DNA of 64,000 nt from contig NZ_JACHCL010000003.1 in NCBI RefSeq assembly GCF_014200725.1, positions 372,001 to 436,000 on the forward strand, read 5' to 3'. The stretch's first letter is position 1. Every line of letters starts with the position of its first letter. A program made the position numbers and the translations under genes. Below, piece by piece: positions 39,341 through 48,522 of this stretch. The DNA comes from Janthinobacterium silvisoli. Lineage in GTDB: Bacteria > Pseudomonadota > Gammaproteobacteria > Burkholderiales > Burkholderiaceae_D. The notes under the pieces were generated by a model, which did not search any database, was not told where the DNA came from, and saw only the letters and a program-made list of their open reading frames with translations.

Positions 39341-42139
39341 ATGATGATGGAAACAGTAATATCGCGCTCCGTGCGCCTGATTTTTTCGGGCAGTATTGCA
39401 GCGTTCAGTCTGGGTCTGATAGCAGCACCGGCAATGGCGCAAGACGCCAATGTGCAACGTGTGGAAATTACCGGCTCGAGCATCAAACGCGCTACGGCGG
39501 AAACCGCATCGCCGGTTCAGGTGATCAGCCGCGACGACTTGATGAAGTCAGGCAAGGCCACCGTAGCCGAGTACCTGCAAACACTGACGGCCGATGGCGC
39601 CGGCTCCCTGCCGACCGGTTTCGGTAACGGCTTTGCTGCTGGATCAACCGCCATTTCGCTGCGTGGCTTGGGCGCCACCTCGACCCTGGTACTGCTGAAC
39701 GGCCGCCGCATGGCGCCCTTCGCCCGTGCCGACGATGGTCAAAAAAGCTTTACCGACCTGTCCACGGTACCGATGCAAATCGTCGAACGTATCGAGATCC
39801 TGAAAGATGGCGCCTCGTCCACCTATGGCGCAGACGCCATCGCAGGCGTGGTCAACATCATTCTGCGCAAAGACTTCGAAGGCCTTACCCTGAAAGCCGA
39901 TACCGGCATTTCCGGTGATAGCGACGCTAAACAGCATCGCGCCTCGCTGACCTTTGGCAAGGGCAATCTGGAAGAAGACAAATTTAACTTTGTGATCAAT
40001 GCCGAATACACCAAGTCGGACATGCTGATGAACAAGGACCGTGCCGACCGTAAGTGGATAGGCAAAGGCGACTTGCGTCCGTATGGCTATCCAATCGGCA
40101 CGCAGTTCGCCGGCGGCTACATCAATGGCAACAACGATGCGAATGCCGCGCCGACTGGCCTGATCCGCGATCCGAACACGCTCAACTATGTGTCACTGCC
40201 AGGCTGCTCCACCCTGTCAGTTTCCTCGCCGCAAGATCCGAAAGGCGGCTGCGTCTGGCATCACGATCAGTTTCGTTCGATGCAACCGAGCATCGAATCA
40301 GTCAACCTCTACACGCGCGGCACCTGGCAAGTCAATTCCGATACCCAGGTCTACGCAGAAGCCGGCTACTCGAAACGCAATACCGCATTTACGCTGATTC
40401 CGCCATCGATCACGCCGACCATCGCCTTCCCGCCCAACGCATCCAATCCGAACGGCGTGATCAACTATGGCTCGGGCGCCGGCACCACCATCGTGCTGGC
40501 AGCGAACCACCCACAAAACCCGTACGGCGTACCGGTGCGCGTGCGCTACCAGGCATTCGATGTCGGCCCAAGCACACGCCAAGCCAACAACGAGTTCAAC
40601 CGTATCGTGCTGGGCATCAAGGGATCGGCCATGGGCTGGGACTACGATGCAGGCTACACGCATTCGGAATCGAAGCTGCACCTCGATTACAGCAATATGC
40701 TGAACATGAAGGTCGTCAAGGATGCCTTGGGCAATCCGAACAGCAAATACTTCCCTTACTACATCGGCGCGCAGGCAGGCAAGAATCCCGCCTCGCTGTA
40801 CGCGGCCATGGTCACGCATGCCACTTCCGATTCTACTACCAAGCTCGATATCGTCGACTTCAAGGCCTCGCGTGAACTGATGCAATTGCCGGGTGGCGCT
40901 ATGGGCTTGGCCGTAGGCGCGGAACATCGCCGCGACAAGCTGGATAATCCGTCCCTGTCGGGCACGCAAGATGGCTCGATCAACTCCAGTTATGTGGCAG
41001 CCAAAGGCGACAGCAAGGTATCAGCTGTGTTCGTGGAAGTACTGGCTCCGGTGATCAAGACGGTAGAACTATCGGGCGCCTTGCGTTACGATAAATACGA
41101 CCGTTTCTCGTCGACCACGCCAAAGCTGGGCGCCAAGTGGACACCGCTGAAAACCTTCGCCCTGCGCGGCACTTACTCGGAAGGCTTCCGTGCACCGGGC
41201 CCGGCAGAAAGCAATGCCGATTCGCAATCGACCGGCACCTCGACCGTGCGCGATCCTATCCGCTGCCCGAACGGCACGCCGCTGACTGGTGCCACACTGA
41301 CCGACTGCGCCATCCAGGTCGCCGCCGTGAAGATCGGCGATCCCAACTTGCAACCAGAAAAATCGAAAGGCTATACGCTGGGCCTGGTATGGGATCCATT
41401 CAACGATACCAGCCTGTCGCTCGATGGCTGGAAGATCAAGCGTAGCAACGAAATCAACCCGCTGCCGTATAACGAAGCGGCTGCCCTGCCGACCGCTATC
41501 CGTGCCGACAACAATTTGACGATTAATGGCGTGGTTGTGCCGAACACGGGCACCTTGCTGATCACCAAGGCGCCATACCGCAATTCCAGCTTCACGGAAG
41601 TCAAGGGGATCGACCTGGACGTCAAGCAACGCGTGCGCCTGGGCGACTACGGCCGCGCCACGTTCGGCCTGACCTGGAGCCATGTCGCTTCGTGGGTACG
41701 TGCCGAGTCCGCCACGACGAAATACCAGTTCGCCGGCACGCATGGCAACTGCGACACGTCCAACTGCGCCGGTACGCCGAAAGACAAGATTAATGTCACT
41801 GGCTCGTGGGACATTGGCAACTGGAATCTCAGCGGTGTACTCAATTATCGCTCCGACATGAAAAACATCCTGTACGAAGGTGCAGGATGCGCTTCCAAAC
41901 TGGCGAACGGCGCAGATGCACCTAATGGCTGCAAAATCGCTTCCTTCACCACGCTGGACCTGTCGACCCGCTGGAATGTCAACAAGCAGCTGCAACTGTA
42001 CGCGTCGATCAATAACGTAACCGACAAGATTGCGCCACTCGACCCATTGACCTACGGTGGCATGAGCTACAACCCGATGGACGCCAGCGGCGCCATCGGC
42101 CGTTACTTCAAAGTGGGCGCCAGCTACAAGTTCTTCTAA
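39341..42139 (+). CDS. TonB-dependent receptor 1 of the array
   Basis: 932 residues. The frame opens at 39215, but the real start is one of three ATGs in a row at 39341/39344/39347, by comparison with the neighbouring receptors (METVISRSVRLIF). Signal peptide ends AMAQ, then TonB-box-like VQRVEITGSSIKR. The plug has ISLRGLGATSTLVLLNGRRM and VERIEILKDGASSTYGADAIAGVVNIILRKDF, and a large barrel ends GASYKFF. Several Cys pairs (FAGTHGNCDTSNC; GCASKLANGADAPNGCK) suggest disulfides in surface loops. It most resembles receptor 6. The ligand is unknown; peptides are suggested by the adjacent ABC operon. Confidence 0.93.
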   Translation: MMMETVISRSVRLIFSGSIAAFSLGLIAAPAMAQDANVQRVEITGSSIKRATAETASPVQVISRDDLMKSGKATVAEYLQTLTADGAGSLPTGFGNGFAAGSTAISLRGLGATSTLVLLNGRRMAPFARADDGQKSFTDLSTVPMQIVERIEILKDGASSTYGADAIAGVVNIILRKDFEGLTLKADTGISGDSDAKQHRASLTFGKGNLEEDKFNFVINAEYTKSDMLMNKDRADRKWIGKGDLRPYGYPIGTQFAGGYINGNNDANAAPTGLIRDPNTLNYVSLPGCSTLSVSSPQDPKGGCVWHHDQFRSMQPSIESVNLYTRGTWQVNSDTQVYAEAGYSKRNTAFTLIPPSITPTIAFPPNASNPNGVINYGSGAGTTIVLAANHPQNPYGVPVRVRYQAFDVGPSTRQANNEFNRIVLGIKGSAMGWDYDAGYTHSESKLHLDYSNMLNMKVVKDALGNPNSKYFPYYIGAQAGKNPASLYAAMVTHATSDSTTKLDIVDFKASRELMQLPGGAMGLAVGAEHRRDKLDNPSLSGTQDGSINSSYVAAKGDSKVSAVFVEVLAPVIKTVELSGALRYDKYDRFSSTTPKLGAKWTPLKTFALRGTYSEGFRAPGPAESNADSQSTGTSTVRDPIRCPNGTPLTGATLTDCAIQVAAVKIGDPNLQPEKSKGYTLGLVWDPFNDTSLSLDGWKIKRSNEINPLPYNEAAALPTAIRADNNLTINGVVVPNTGTLLITKAPYRNSSFTEVKGIDLDVKQRVRLGDYGRATFGLTWSHVASWVRAESATTKYQFAGTHGNCDTSNCAGTPKDKINVTGSWDIGNWNLSGVLNYRSDMKNILYEGAGCASKLANGADAPNGCKIASFTTLDLSTRWNVNKQLQLYASINNVTDKIAPLDPLTYGGMSYNPMDASGAIGRYFKVGASYKFF

Positions 42140-42162
42140 CTTGTTTCAAACGTTGCAAGACC

Positions 42163-42191
42163 AAGGCGGTGAGAAATCACCGCCTTTTTTT
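42163..42191 (+). terminator. Terminator of receptor 1
   Basis: AAGGCGGTGA-gaaa-TCACCGCCTT is a perfect 10-bp stem with a GAAA tetraloop, followed by T to 42191. Confidence 0.93.
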
Positions 42192-42221
42192 ATGGCGTAG
42201 ACATCATGTGCAGAAAAATAA

Positions 42222-42240
42222 AAATAAGATAAGCTTATTT
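42222..42240. promoter_or_regulatory. 19-bp inverted repeat upstream of receptor 2
   Basis: AAATAAG-ATAAG-CTTATTT has 7-bp arms and a perfect ATAAGCTTAT core (42229-42238), 217 bases before the receptor start. Below it, TTGACA at 42312-42317 and a palindrome TGGTTTaAAACCA (42364-42376) also lie in the leader. Candidate operators; no regulator named. Confidence 0.4.
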
Positions 42241-42456
42241 GACAAATATTTATCCTAAATCATGCTAAATGTCGCCATTTGTTATTTAACTACACAATCT
42301 CCATACAGTTATTGACAAGACAATTTTTAATTTATTACATTTGAGAAATTGAAAATATATAAATGGTTTAAAACCACTTTTCAATCTTCTCGGACATGCC
42401 TATCTGCATGGCCGTTCTTGCCCCGTTAGCCAACCGCTTAATCAGGAGTCTTGAAC

Positions 42457-45126
42457 ATGCTTAGAGAAATATGCTTGTCCCGTTCCATCCGTTTGATCTG
42501 TGCCAGCGGGCTTGCCGCCGGTTTGTTCAGCCAGCCGGCACTGGCACAAGACAGCGGCGACAGTTCTGGTCTGCAACGGGTAGAAGTTACCGGTTCATCG
42601 ATCAAGCGCCTGGTCTCGGAAACGGCTACCCCGCTGTCCATCATCAAGGCCGAGGAATTCGCCAAGCAGGGATTGACCACTGCCCAGGAAGTACTCAGCA
42701 AGATCCCTTCGAACTCGTCGAGCATGGGTAGCGGCAACGCCGTCGGCGGCAATACCAGTGGCTTGCCCACGGGCGGCCAGGCCAGTGCCGACTTGCGCGG
42801 ACTGGGCGGCGACAAGACGCTGGTCCTGCTAAACGGCCGGCGCATCGCCAACCACCCGTATGACGGCGCCAGCGTCGACCTGAACATCATCCCGATTGCC
42901 GCACTGGACCGTATCGAAGTATTGCGCGACGGCGCCTCGGCCATCTACGGCACCGACGCGATTGGCGGCGTCATCAACTTCATCACCAAGCGCTCGGTCA
43001 ATGCCACCAACGTGACGGCTGAAGTCGTGGCGCCGCAGCACAAGGGCGGCGGCGAACACCGCGTGAATCTGTCAACCGGCTTCGGCAAGCTCGACGGCGA
43101 TGGCTACAATATTTTTGGCGTGGTCGATTACCACAAGCAAAACGTGCTGACCTCGCAAGACCGCGATTTCTCCAAGACCGGCATCATCCCCGCGCGCGGC
43201 TTGTCCGTGACCAGCGGCACCACCTTCCCTGGCAATTATTTTGATGCTGCAGCCAACAAGGGCGATGGCCTGGCAGGCAATCCCTATGCAGCGACGGGCT
43301 GCAATCCGCCCTTGTCGGTGGCGGCTGCCAACGGCACTTGCCGCCAGGATTACACGCGCCAGATCGATGATTTGCCGGCACAGGAGCAAGTGGCTTTCTT
43401 CGGCAAGGGCGCCTTCAAGCTCGGCGATGGCCATCTGGCTACCTTGGAATACTTGCACTCTGAAAACAAGGTCAAGGCGCGCACGGCGCCACCGCCGCAA
43501 ACCGGCCTGGTCCTGCCGATCAGCAGCAAATACTATCCGGGCAATGGTGGCGGTGTGCCGGCCCAGACTGGCCTGTCGGGCCAGCCGCTGAGCGTCAACT
43601 GGCGCCCTGTCGAAGCGGGCCAGCGGCAGATCGATTCGGATGGCAAGGCCGATCGCCTGGTACTGGCGCTGGAAGGCGAAGTGGCGGGCTGGGATTACAA
43701 GACGGGCTTGAGCCACGCCGTCAGCAAGTCATCGGAAAAATTCACGGGTGGCTATGTACAGGACGCCTCGTTTGCGGCCGGCGTATTGAATGGCATCCTG
43801 AATCCTTTCGGAGTACAAGACGCGGCCGGCAAGGCGTATCTGGACAGCACGGCGCTGCGCGGCGAAGTACAGAACGCCAAGGTCACCACCACCGGTTTCG
43901 ATATCAAGGGGAGCCGCGAGCTGACGCAACTGGCAGGCGGACCACTGGCCATCGCGCTGGGCGCCGAACTGCGGCGTGAAAAAGCCGACTTCAATGTGAA
44001 CCGCGATATCGCTGGCCAGGCAGCCAGTTCGGGCTTGTCCGGCTCGCTGTCGAAGAGCGGTTCGCGCGATATCGAAGCTTTCTTTGGCGAGCTCAACCTG
44101 CCTTTGATCAAGGATCTGGAAGTGCAGCTGGCGGCCCGCTACGACCACTACAGCGATGTCGGCAGCACCACCAATCCGAAGCTGGGCATACGCTACCAGG
44201 CCAGCCCCCAGCTGGTGCTGCGCGGTTCGGCCAGCACCGGTTTCCGTGCCCCTACCCTGTTTGAAAAGAACGCGCCACCGTCCAAGAACGACACCAACGA
44301 TTCGTACAGCGATCCCGTACTGTGCCCTGGCGGCGTGCCGCAACCCGGTTCCAATCCGCTGCGCGACTGTGAAATTCAGCAATACAAGCTGCAAGGAGGC
44401 AATGAAAACCTGAAACCGGAAAAGTCCACCACCTTTGCCTTCGGCATCGTACTCGAGCCGACCAGGGATGTCACTGTCGCCATCGATTACTGGAACATCC
44501 ACTTGAAGGACAAGATCGCCGCGCTGCCCGAGCAATCGATCTTCGGCGATTACCAGCGCTACAAGGCCTTGTTCCTGCGTAATCCCGATGGTTCGCCATA
44601 TGCGATTCTCGACTTGAACGAGAACCTGGGCGAGGTCAAGACCGATGGCATCGACATCAGCCTCAACTCCCGCCTGGGACGCAGCAGCTATGGCGATTTC
44701 AGCCTGTCGGTCGACGGCACCTGGACCCACAAATACGACTACCAGAACGAGCGCGGCGGCGAATTCATCCACAATGTGGGCCGCTATGCAGACAACAATC
44801 CCGTGTTTCGCTGGAAGCACACGGCGTCGCTCAACTGGCGCCTGGGCAACTGGGGTGCAACCCTGTCGCAATCGTTCAAGTCGGGCTACACGGACCAGAA
44901 CAACGTGGCCGCCCAATACAAGCAGGATGTGCCGACCTACAGCTTGTTCAACTTGTCGGGCAGCTACACCTGGAACGGTTTCCAGCTGATCGCCGGCGTA
45001 AAAAACCTGTTTGACAAGCAACCGCCGTTCTCGAACCAGGGCACGCTGTTCCAGAAGGGCTATGACCCACGCTACACGGACCCGATCGGACGCGCCTATT
45101 ACCTGCGTGGAGGCTACACATTTTAA
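42457..45126 (+). CDS. TonB-dependent receptor 2 of the array
   Basis: 889 residues from the ATG at 42457 (AGGAG eight bases before; the TTG at 42451 is too close). Signal peptide ends ALAQ, then RVEVTGSSIKRLVSETATPLS. The plug has TLVLLNGRRIANHPYDG and VLRDGASAIYGTDAIGGVINFITKRS; the barrel ends YYLRGGYTF. It shares these with receptors 3-5 but is the most diverged of the four, with its own loops. Probably transcribed alone, since terminators lie before and after. Confidence 0.94.
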   Translation: MLREICLSRSIRLICASGLAAGLFSQPALAQDSGDSSGLQRVEVTGSSIKRLVSETATPLSIIKAEEFAKQGLTTAQEVLSKIPSNSSSMGSGNAVGGNTSGLPTGGQASADLRGLGGDKTLVLLNGRRIANHPYDGASVDLNIIPIAALDRIEVLRDGASAIYGTDAIGGVINFITKRSVNATNVTAEVVAPQHKGGGEHRVNLSTGFGKLDGDGYNIFGVVDYHKQNVLTSQDRDFSKTGIIPARGLSVTSGTTFPGNYFDAAANKGDGLAGNPYAATGCNPPLSVAAANGTCRQDYTRQIDDLPAQEQVAFFGKGAFKLGDGHLATLEYLHSENKVKARTAPPPQTGLVLPISSKYYPGNGGGVPAQTGLSGQPLSVNWRPVEAGQRQIDSDGKADRLVLALEGEVAGWDYKTGLSHAVSKSSEKFTGGYVQDASFAAGVLNGILNPFGVQDAAGKAYLDSTALRGEVQNAKVTTTGFDIKGSRELTQLAGGPLAIALGAELRREKADFNVNRDIAGQAASSGLSGSLSKSGSRDIEAFFGELNLPLIKDLEVQLAARYDHYSDVGSTTNPKLGIRYQASPQLVLRGSASTGFRAPTLFEKNAPPSKNDTNDSYSDPVLCPGGVPQPGSNPLRDCEIQQYKLQGGNENLKPEKSTTFAFGIVLEPTRDVTVAIDYWNIHLKDKIAALPEQSIFGDYQRYKALFLRNPDGSPYAILDLNENLGEVKTDGIDISLNSRLGRSSYGDFSLSVDGTWTHKYDYQNERGGEFIHNVGRYADNNPVFRWKHTASLNWRLGNWGATLSQSFKSGYTDQNNVAAQYKQDVPTYSLFNLSGSYTWNGFQLIAGVKNLFDKQPPFSNQGTLFQKGYDPRYTDPIGRAYYLRGGYTF

Positions 45127-45151
45127 GGGGAACTTTACTGTAAGAAAATAA

Positions 45152-45213
45152 CGGCACCGGCAAGCAGGTGCCGGTCGCATACGGCGCGCATCAGCGATGA
45201 TGTGCGCCGTTTT
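45152..45213 (+). terminator. Tandem hairpins after receptor 2
   Basis: CGGCACC/GGTGCCG (45152-45158, 45167-45173) has no T run. The second, ACGGCGCGCATC/GATGTGCGCCGT (45181-45192, 45199-45210, one wobble), is followed by TTTTATTTT. The second is repeated after receptor 3. Confidence 0.8.
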
Positions 45214-45321
45214 ATTTTACGCATCTGAACACGGATGACAAGGGTTCACGATATTTTATTTATGAAGTTTTATAAAAAAACACCGACTTTGTTGCATTCC
45301 ATCCAAAAAATACAACTGAAA

Positions 45322-45387
45322 TTGACAATGTTAATTGTGAGTGTTTTGATGATGGCCGCTGATCATTTTCCGAATTTTCAGCGGCCA
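45322..45387 (+). promoter_or_regulatory. Promoter-like site and hairpin before receptor 3
   Basis: TTGACA (45322-45327), a 17-base spacer and TTTGAT (45345-45350). The -35 overlaps ACAAT-GTTA-ATTGT. A 10-bp perfect inverted repeat TGGCCGCTGA (45353-45362) / TCAGCGGCCA (45378-45387), followed by ATTTTAAT, sits about 90 bases upstream of the start. Confidence 0.5.
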
Positions 45388-45476
45388 ATTTTAATAAGGG
45401 CAAATTAATCACTGAGTTACATCTTGTTACAATGAATTAATTGCTGTATTAATCACAAAAAAGGGAATTTTAGAGA

Positions 45477-48140
45477 ATGGTTGAAAATGTAATCGCACGC
45501 TCGCTGCGCATCATGTTTGCCGGTAGTCTGGCGTTAGGCATGCACGCGGCATATGCACAAGAAACAACAGATGGTGTCATGCAACGCGTGGAAGTAACAG
45601 GTTCGAGCATCAAGCGTTTGTCCTCGGAAACAGCGCTGCCGATCACCTCGATCAAGGCCGATGATTTCGCCAAGCAAGGTCTGACGACGGCACAGGAAGT
45701 CCTGGCTACCATTTCCATGAATCAAAGCTCGCAGGGCAGCAGCCAGTCCGTGGGCGCCGGTACCGGCGGCCAGTCCGTAGCCGACCTGCGCGGCATCGGC
45801 GGCGACAAGACCCTGGTCTTGCTCAATGGCCGGCGCATTGCCAGCCATCCATTCAACGGTTCTTCCGTTGACTTGAACATCATCCCCGTATCGGCCCTGG
45901 AACGGGTGGAAGTGCTGCGTGACGGCGCCTCCGCGATCTACGGCACCGACGCCATCGGCGGCGTCATCAACTTCATCACCAAGCGCTCCGTCAAGGGCGG
46001 CTCGGTCTCGGTAGAACATTACCAGCCAGAAAAATCGGGCGGCGGCGATGAGTCGCGCCTGAACCTGTCGGGTGGCTACGGCGACTTGAACAAAGATGGC
46101 TTCAATGTCTTCGGAGTGGTCGACGTGCATCGCCAGTCAGCGTTGAACGCCAGCGACCGCGCTTTCTCGTCCACCGGCTACATTCCTGGCAAGGGTGTCA
46201 ATAACCTGAGCAGCACGACGCCAAGCGCCAACTTCACGACCATCAATAAAGATCCGTCGAAAGTATTCTCGGGCAACCCAGCCTTTGCCGGTGGTTGCGC
46301 AGGCCAAAACCAGCGCCCCAACCCGGATGGCAGCTCGGTCTGCTCGTTTGACGCGGCGCCCTACATCGAAAATATTCCAAAGACGAACCAGGAGTCCTTC
46401 CTGGGCAAAGCCAGCTTCAAGATCGACGAAGATCATCTGGCTACCCTGGAATACTTGCACGCGCGCAGCACCAACGAGTCGCGCATCACGCCACCGACGC
46501 TGACCCGCATCGGCCTGACCATCGACCCGACTTCGCCATACTATCCAGGCGGCAGCGCTGGTGTTCCAAATGTGCCAGGCCTGGCAGGCGAAGCACTCAA
46601 CCTGAGCTGGCGTCCGATGGAGATGGGCCAGCGCATCGGCTACGACACCAGCACCTCGGATCGCCTGGTGGCAGCGTCGGAAGGCGTGGTCGCAGGCTGG
46701 GACTACAACGTCGGCCTGAGCTTTTCCGTCAGCAAGGCCACCAGTGCCTTCGTCAATGGCTACGTGGGTGACAAGCGCATGGTCGATGGCGTGGCCAGCG
46801 GCGTGCTGAACCCGTTTGGCCCGCAAAGCGCGGCCGGCCTGGAATACATGAAAAATTCGCTGCTGCAAGGCGAATACCTGAACGCGAAGATGACCAACAC
46901 GGGTGTTGACGCCAAGATCAGCCGTGAAATCTATGACTTGCCAGCGGGCGCCGTCGGTTTTGCCGTCGGCACCGAGTTCCGCAATGAAAAAGCCGAGTAC
47001 AACATCAATACGGCACTCGCTTCGCAAGCATCGAGCTCCGGTTATGCCGAGGCAAAAGACCAGTCGGGCAGCCGCAATATCGGCGCCATCTTCTCGGAAC
47101 TGAGCGTACCTGTCCTGAAGAGCCTGGAACTGTCGCTGGCAGCCCGCTACGACCATTACAACGATGTCGGCGGCAGCTTCAATCCGAAAGTCGGCCTGCG
47201 CTGGCAGCCGACCAGCCAGGTATTGTTCCGCACCTCGTACAATACGGGTTTCCGCGCACCAACCTTGTACGATCTGCACGGCCCGATGAGCAAGACCTTC
47301 ACGGCCGGCAAGTACAACGACCCGCGCCTGTGCCCTGGTGGCACCCCCGTGCCTGGCGCCGACAAGAATACCGCTTGTGCCACACAGCAATATATTCGCA
47401 CGGGTGGCAATCCGGAAATCAAGCCTGAAAAATCGAAAACCTTCAGCGCCGGTGTCGTCATCGAGCCGATCAAATCCGTGACGGTATCCGTCGACTACTT
47501 CCAGATCCGCTTGCGCGACAAGATCGGCACCGTGGCTGAACAGACCCTGTTCGGCGACTATGACAAGTACAAAAACAACTTCGTGTACTCGGCCGATGGC
47601 CGCTCGCTGGACTACGTGGTGGCCAACCTGGATAACCTGGGCGAGATGCACACGGCCGGCGTCGACTTGGGCTTGAACTGGAGACTGCCACGCAGCGAGT
47701 ATGGCAACTTCACCTTTGCGTTTGATGGCACCTGGGTACAGAAGTATGAGTACCAGAATGAACGCAATGGTGACTACGTGCAAAACGTGGGCGTGTATGC
47801 CGACAATGGCCCGGTATTCCGCTGGAGACACAATGCGTCGCTGCAGTGGAACCTGGGCAAGTGGAACGCTACCCTGGCGAATAAATACATGAGCGGCTAC
47901 CAGGACATGAACGATGTCGATGACCAATTCGTACAAAAGGTCAAACCGTATTCGATCTGGTCGCTGTCTGGCATGTATGCCGGTTTCAAGAATACGGAAG
48001 TGACGGTCGGCGTAAAGAACTTGCTGAACGAAAATCCGCCGTTCACCAATCAATACAATACCTTCCAGACCGGCTACGATCCGCGCTTTGCCGATCCGCT
48101 GGGCCGTACTTTCTACGTGCGCGCCACCTACAAGTTCTAA
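45477..48140 (+). CDS. TonB-dependent receptor 3 of the array
   Basis: 887 residues. Signal peptide (MVENVIARSLRIMFAGSL, ending AYAQ), then MQRVEVTGSSIKRLSSETALPITSIKADDF. A Ser/Gln-rich plug loop (NQSSQGSSQSVGAGTGG) precedes SVADLRGIGGDKTLVLLNGRRIASHPFNG. The barrel ends FYVRATYKF. It is very close to receptor 4 over its whole length and its 5' and 3' flanks are also alike, so the two arose by tandem duplication. Barrel loops hold the main differences (NFTTINKDPSKVFSGNPAF versus NFYDTGNGLVGNPAF). Ligand unknown. Confidence 0.94.
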   Translation: MVENVIARSLRIMFAGSLALGMHAAYAQETTDGVMQRVEVTGSSIKRLSSETALPITSIKADDFAKQGLTTAQEVLATISMNQSSQGSSQSVGAGTGGQSVADLRGIGGDKTLVLLNGRRIASHPFNGSSVDLNIIPVSALERVEVLRDGASAIYGTDAIGGVINFITKRSVKGGSVSVEHYQPEKSGGGDESRLNLSGGYGDLNKDGFNVFGVVDVHRQSALNASDRAFSSTGYIPGKGVNNLSSTTPSANFTTINKDPSKVFSGNPAFAGGCAGQNQRPNPDGSSVCSFDAAPYIENIPKTNQESFLGKASFKIDEDHLATLEYLHARSTNESRITPPTLTRIGLTIDPTSPYYPGGSAGVPNVPGLAGEALNLSWRPMEMGQRIGYDTSTSDRLVAASEGVVAGWDYNVGLSFSVSKATSAFVNGYVGDKRMVDGVASGVLNPFGPQSAAGLEYMKNSLLQGEYLNAKMTNTGVDAKISREIYDLPAGAVGFAVGTEFRNEKAEYNINTALASQASSSGYAEAKDQSGSRNIGAIFSELSVPVLKSLELSLAARYDHYNDVGGSFNPKVGLRWQPTSQVLFRTSYNTGFRAPTLYDLHGPMSKTFTAGKYNDPRLCPGGTPVPGADKNTACATQQYIRTGGNPEIKPEKSKTFSAGVVIEPIKSVTVSVDYFQIRLRDKIGTVAEQTLFGDYDKYKNNFVYSADGRSLDYVVANLDNLGEMHTAGVDLGLNWRLPRSEYGNFTFAFDGTWVQKYEYQNERNGDYVQNVGVYADNGPVFRWRHNASLQWNLGKWNATLANKYMSGYQDMNDVDDQFVQKVKPYSIWSLSGMYAGFKNTEVTVGVKNLLNENPPFTNQYNTFQTGYDPRFADPLGRTFYVRATYKF

Positions 48141-48165
48141 GCTGACTTCAGCGAAAAACTGACAC

Positions 48166-48265
48166 GCCCGGAAAGCTGGTACAGCTTTCCGGGCTTTTTT
48201 TATGACACAACGAAGTGCCTTGTTTGTCGGCGGCGCATACCAGCGATGGTCTGCGCCGTTTTATT
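48166..48265 (+). terminator. Two terminators after receptor 3
   Basis: GCCCGGAAAGCT (48166-48177) / AGCTTTCCGGGC (48183-48194) plus seven T. Then CGGCGCA-CCA / TGG-TGCGCCG (48231-48258) followed by TTTTATTTT, the counterpart of the hairpin at 45181-45210. Confidence 0.92.
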
Positions 48266-48370
48266 TTACGCGACCAACAAGAAATCAAAACATCGCACAA
48301 CATTTTATGAGTAATGGATTATAAAAATTACAGTGTTTTGTTACTTTTTTTCCAAAAAAAGTAAGAAAAA

Positions 48371-48399
48371 TTGACAATTTAAACTGTGAATGTTGTCAT
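48371..48399 (+). promoter_or_regulatory. Promoter-like site before receptor 4
   Basis: TTGACA (48371-48376), 17 bases, TGTCAT (48394-48399). TTGACAAT, AA and TGTGA-TGTT are in the same places as before receptor 3, and similarity continues about 90 bases upstream. Confidence 0.5.
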
Positions 48400-48522
48400 G
48401 GGGACTCAAAAAATTTGCCAAATATTCACTGGTCAATATAAAAAGAAGCAAAATTATAATAAGTAAATTGCCAGTTTCATCGAGATAATTGCAACATTTC
48501 TCAATAAAATAAGGAATTAACA

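Noticed and set aside
46137..48053. Long minus-strand frames opposite the receptors (also 53156-55711 and 43729-45180)
   Set aside because: They recur opposite each receptor at the same relative positions, as expected for antisense shadows of related genes.
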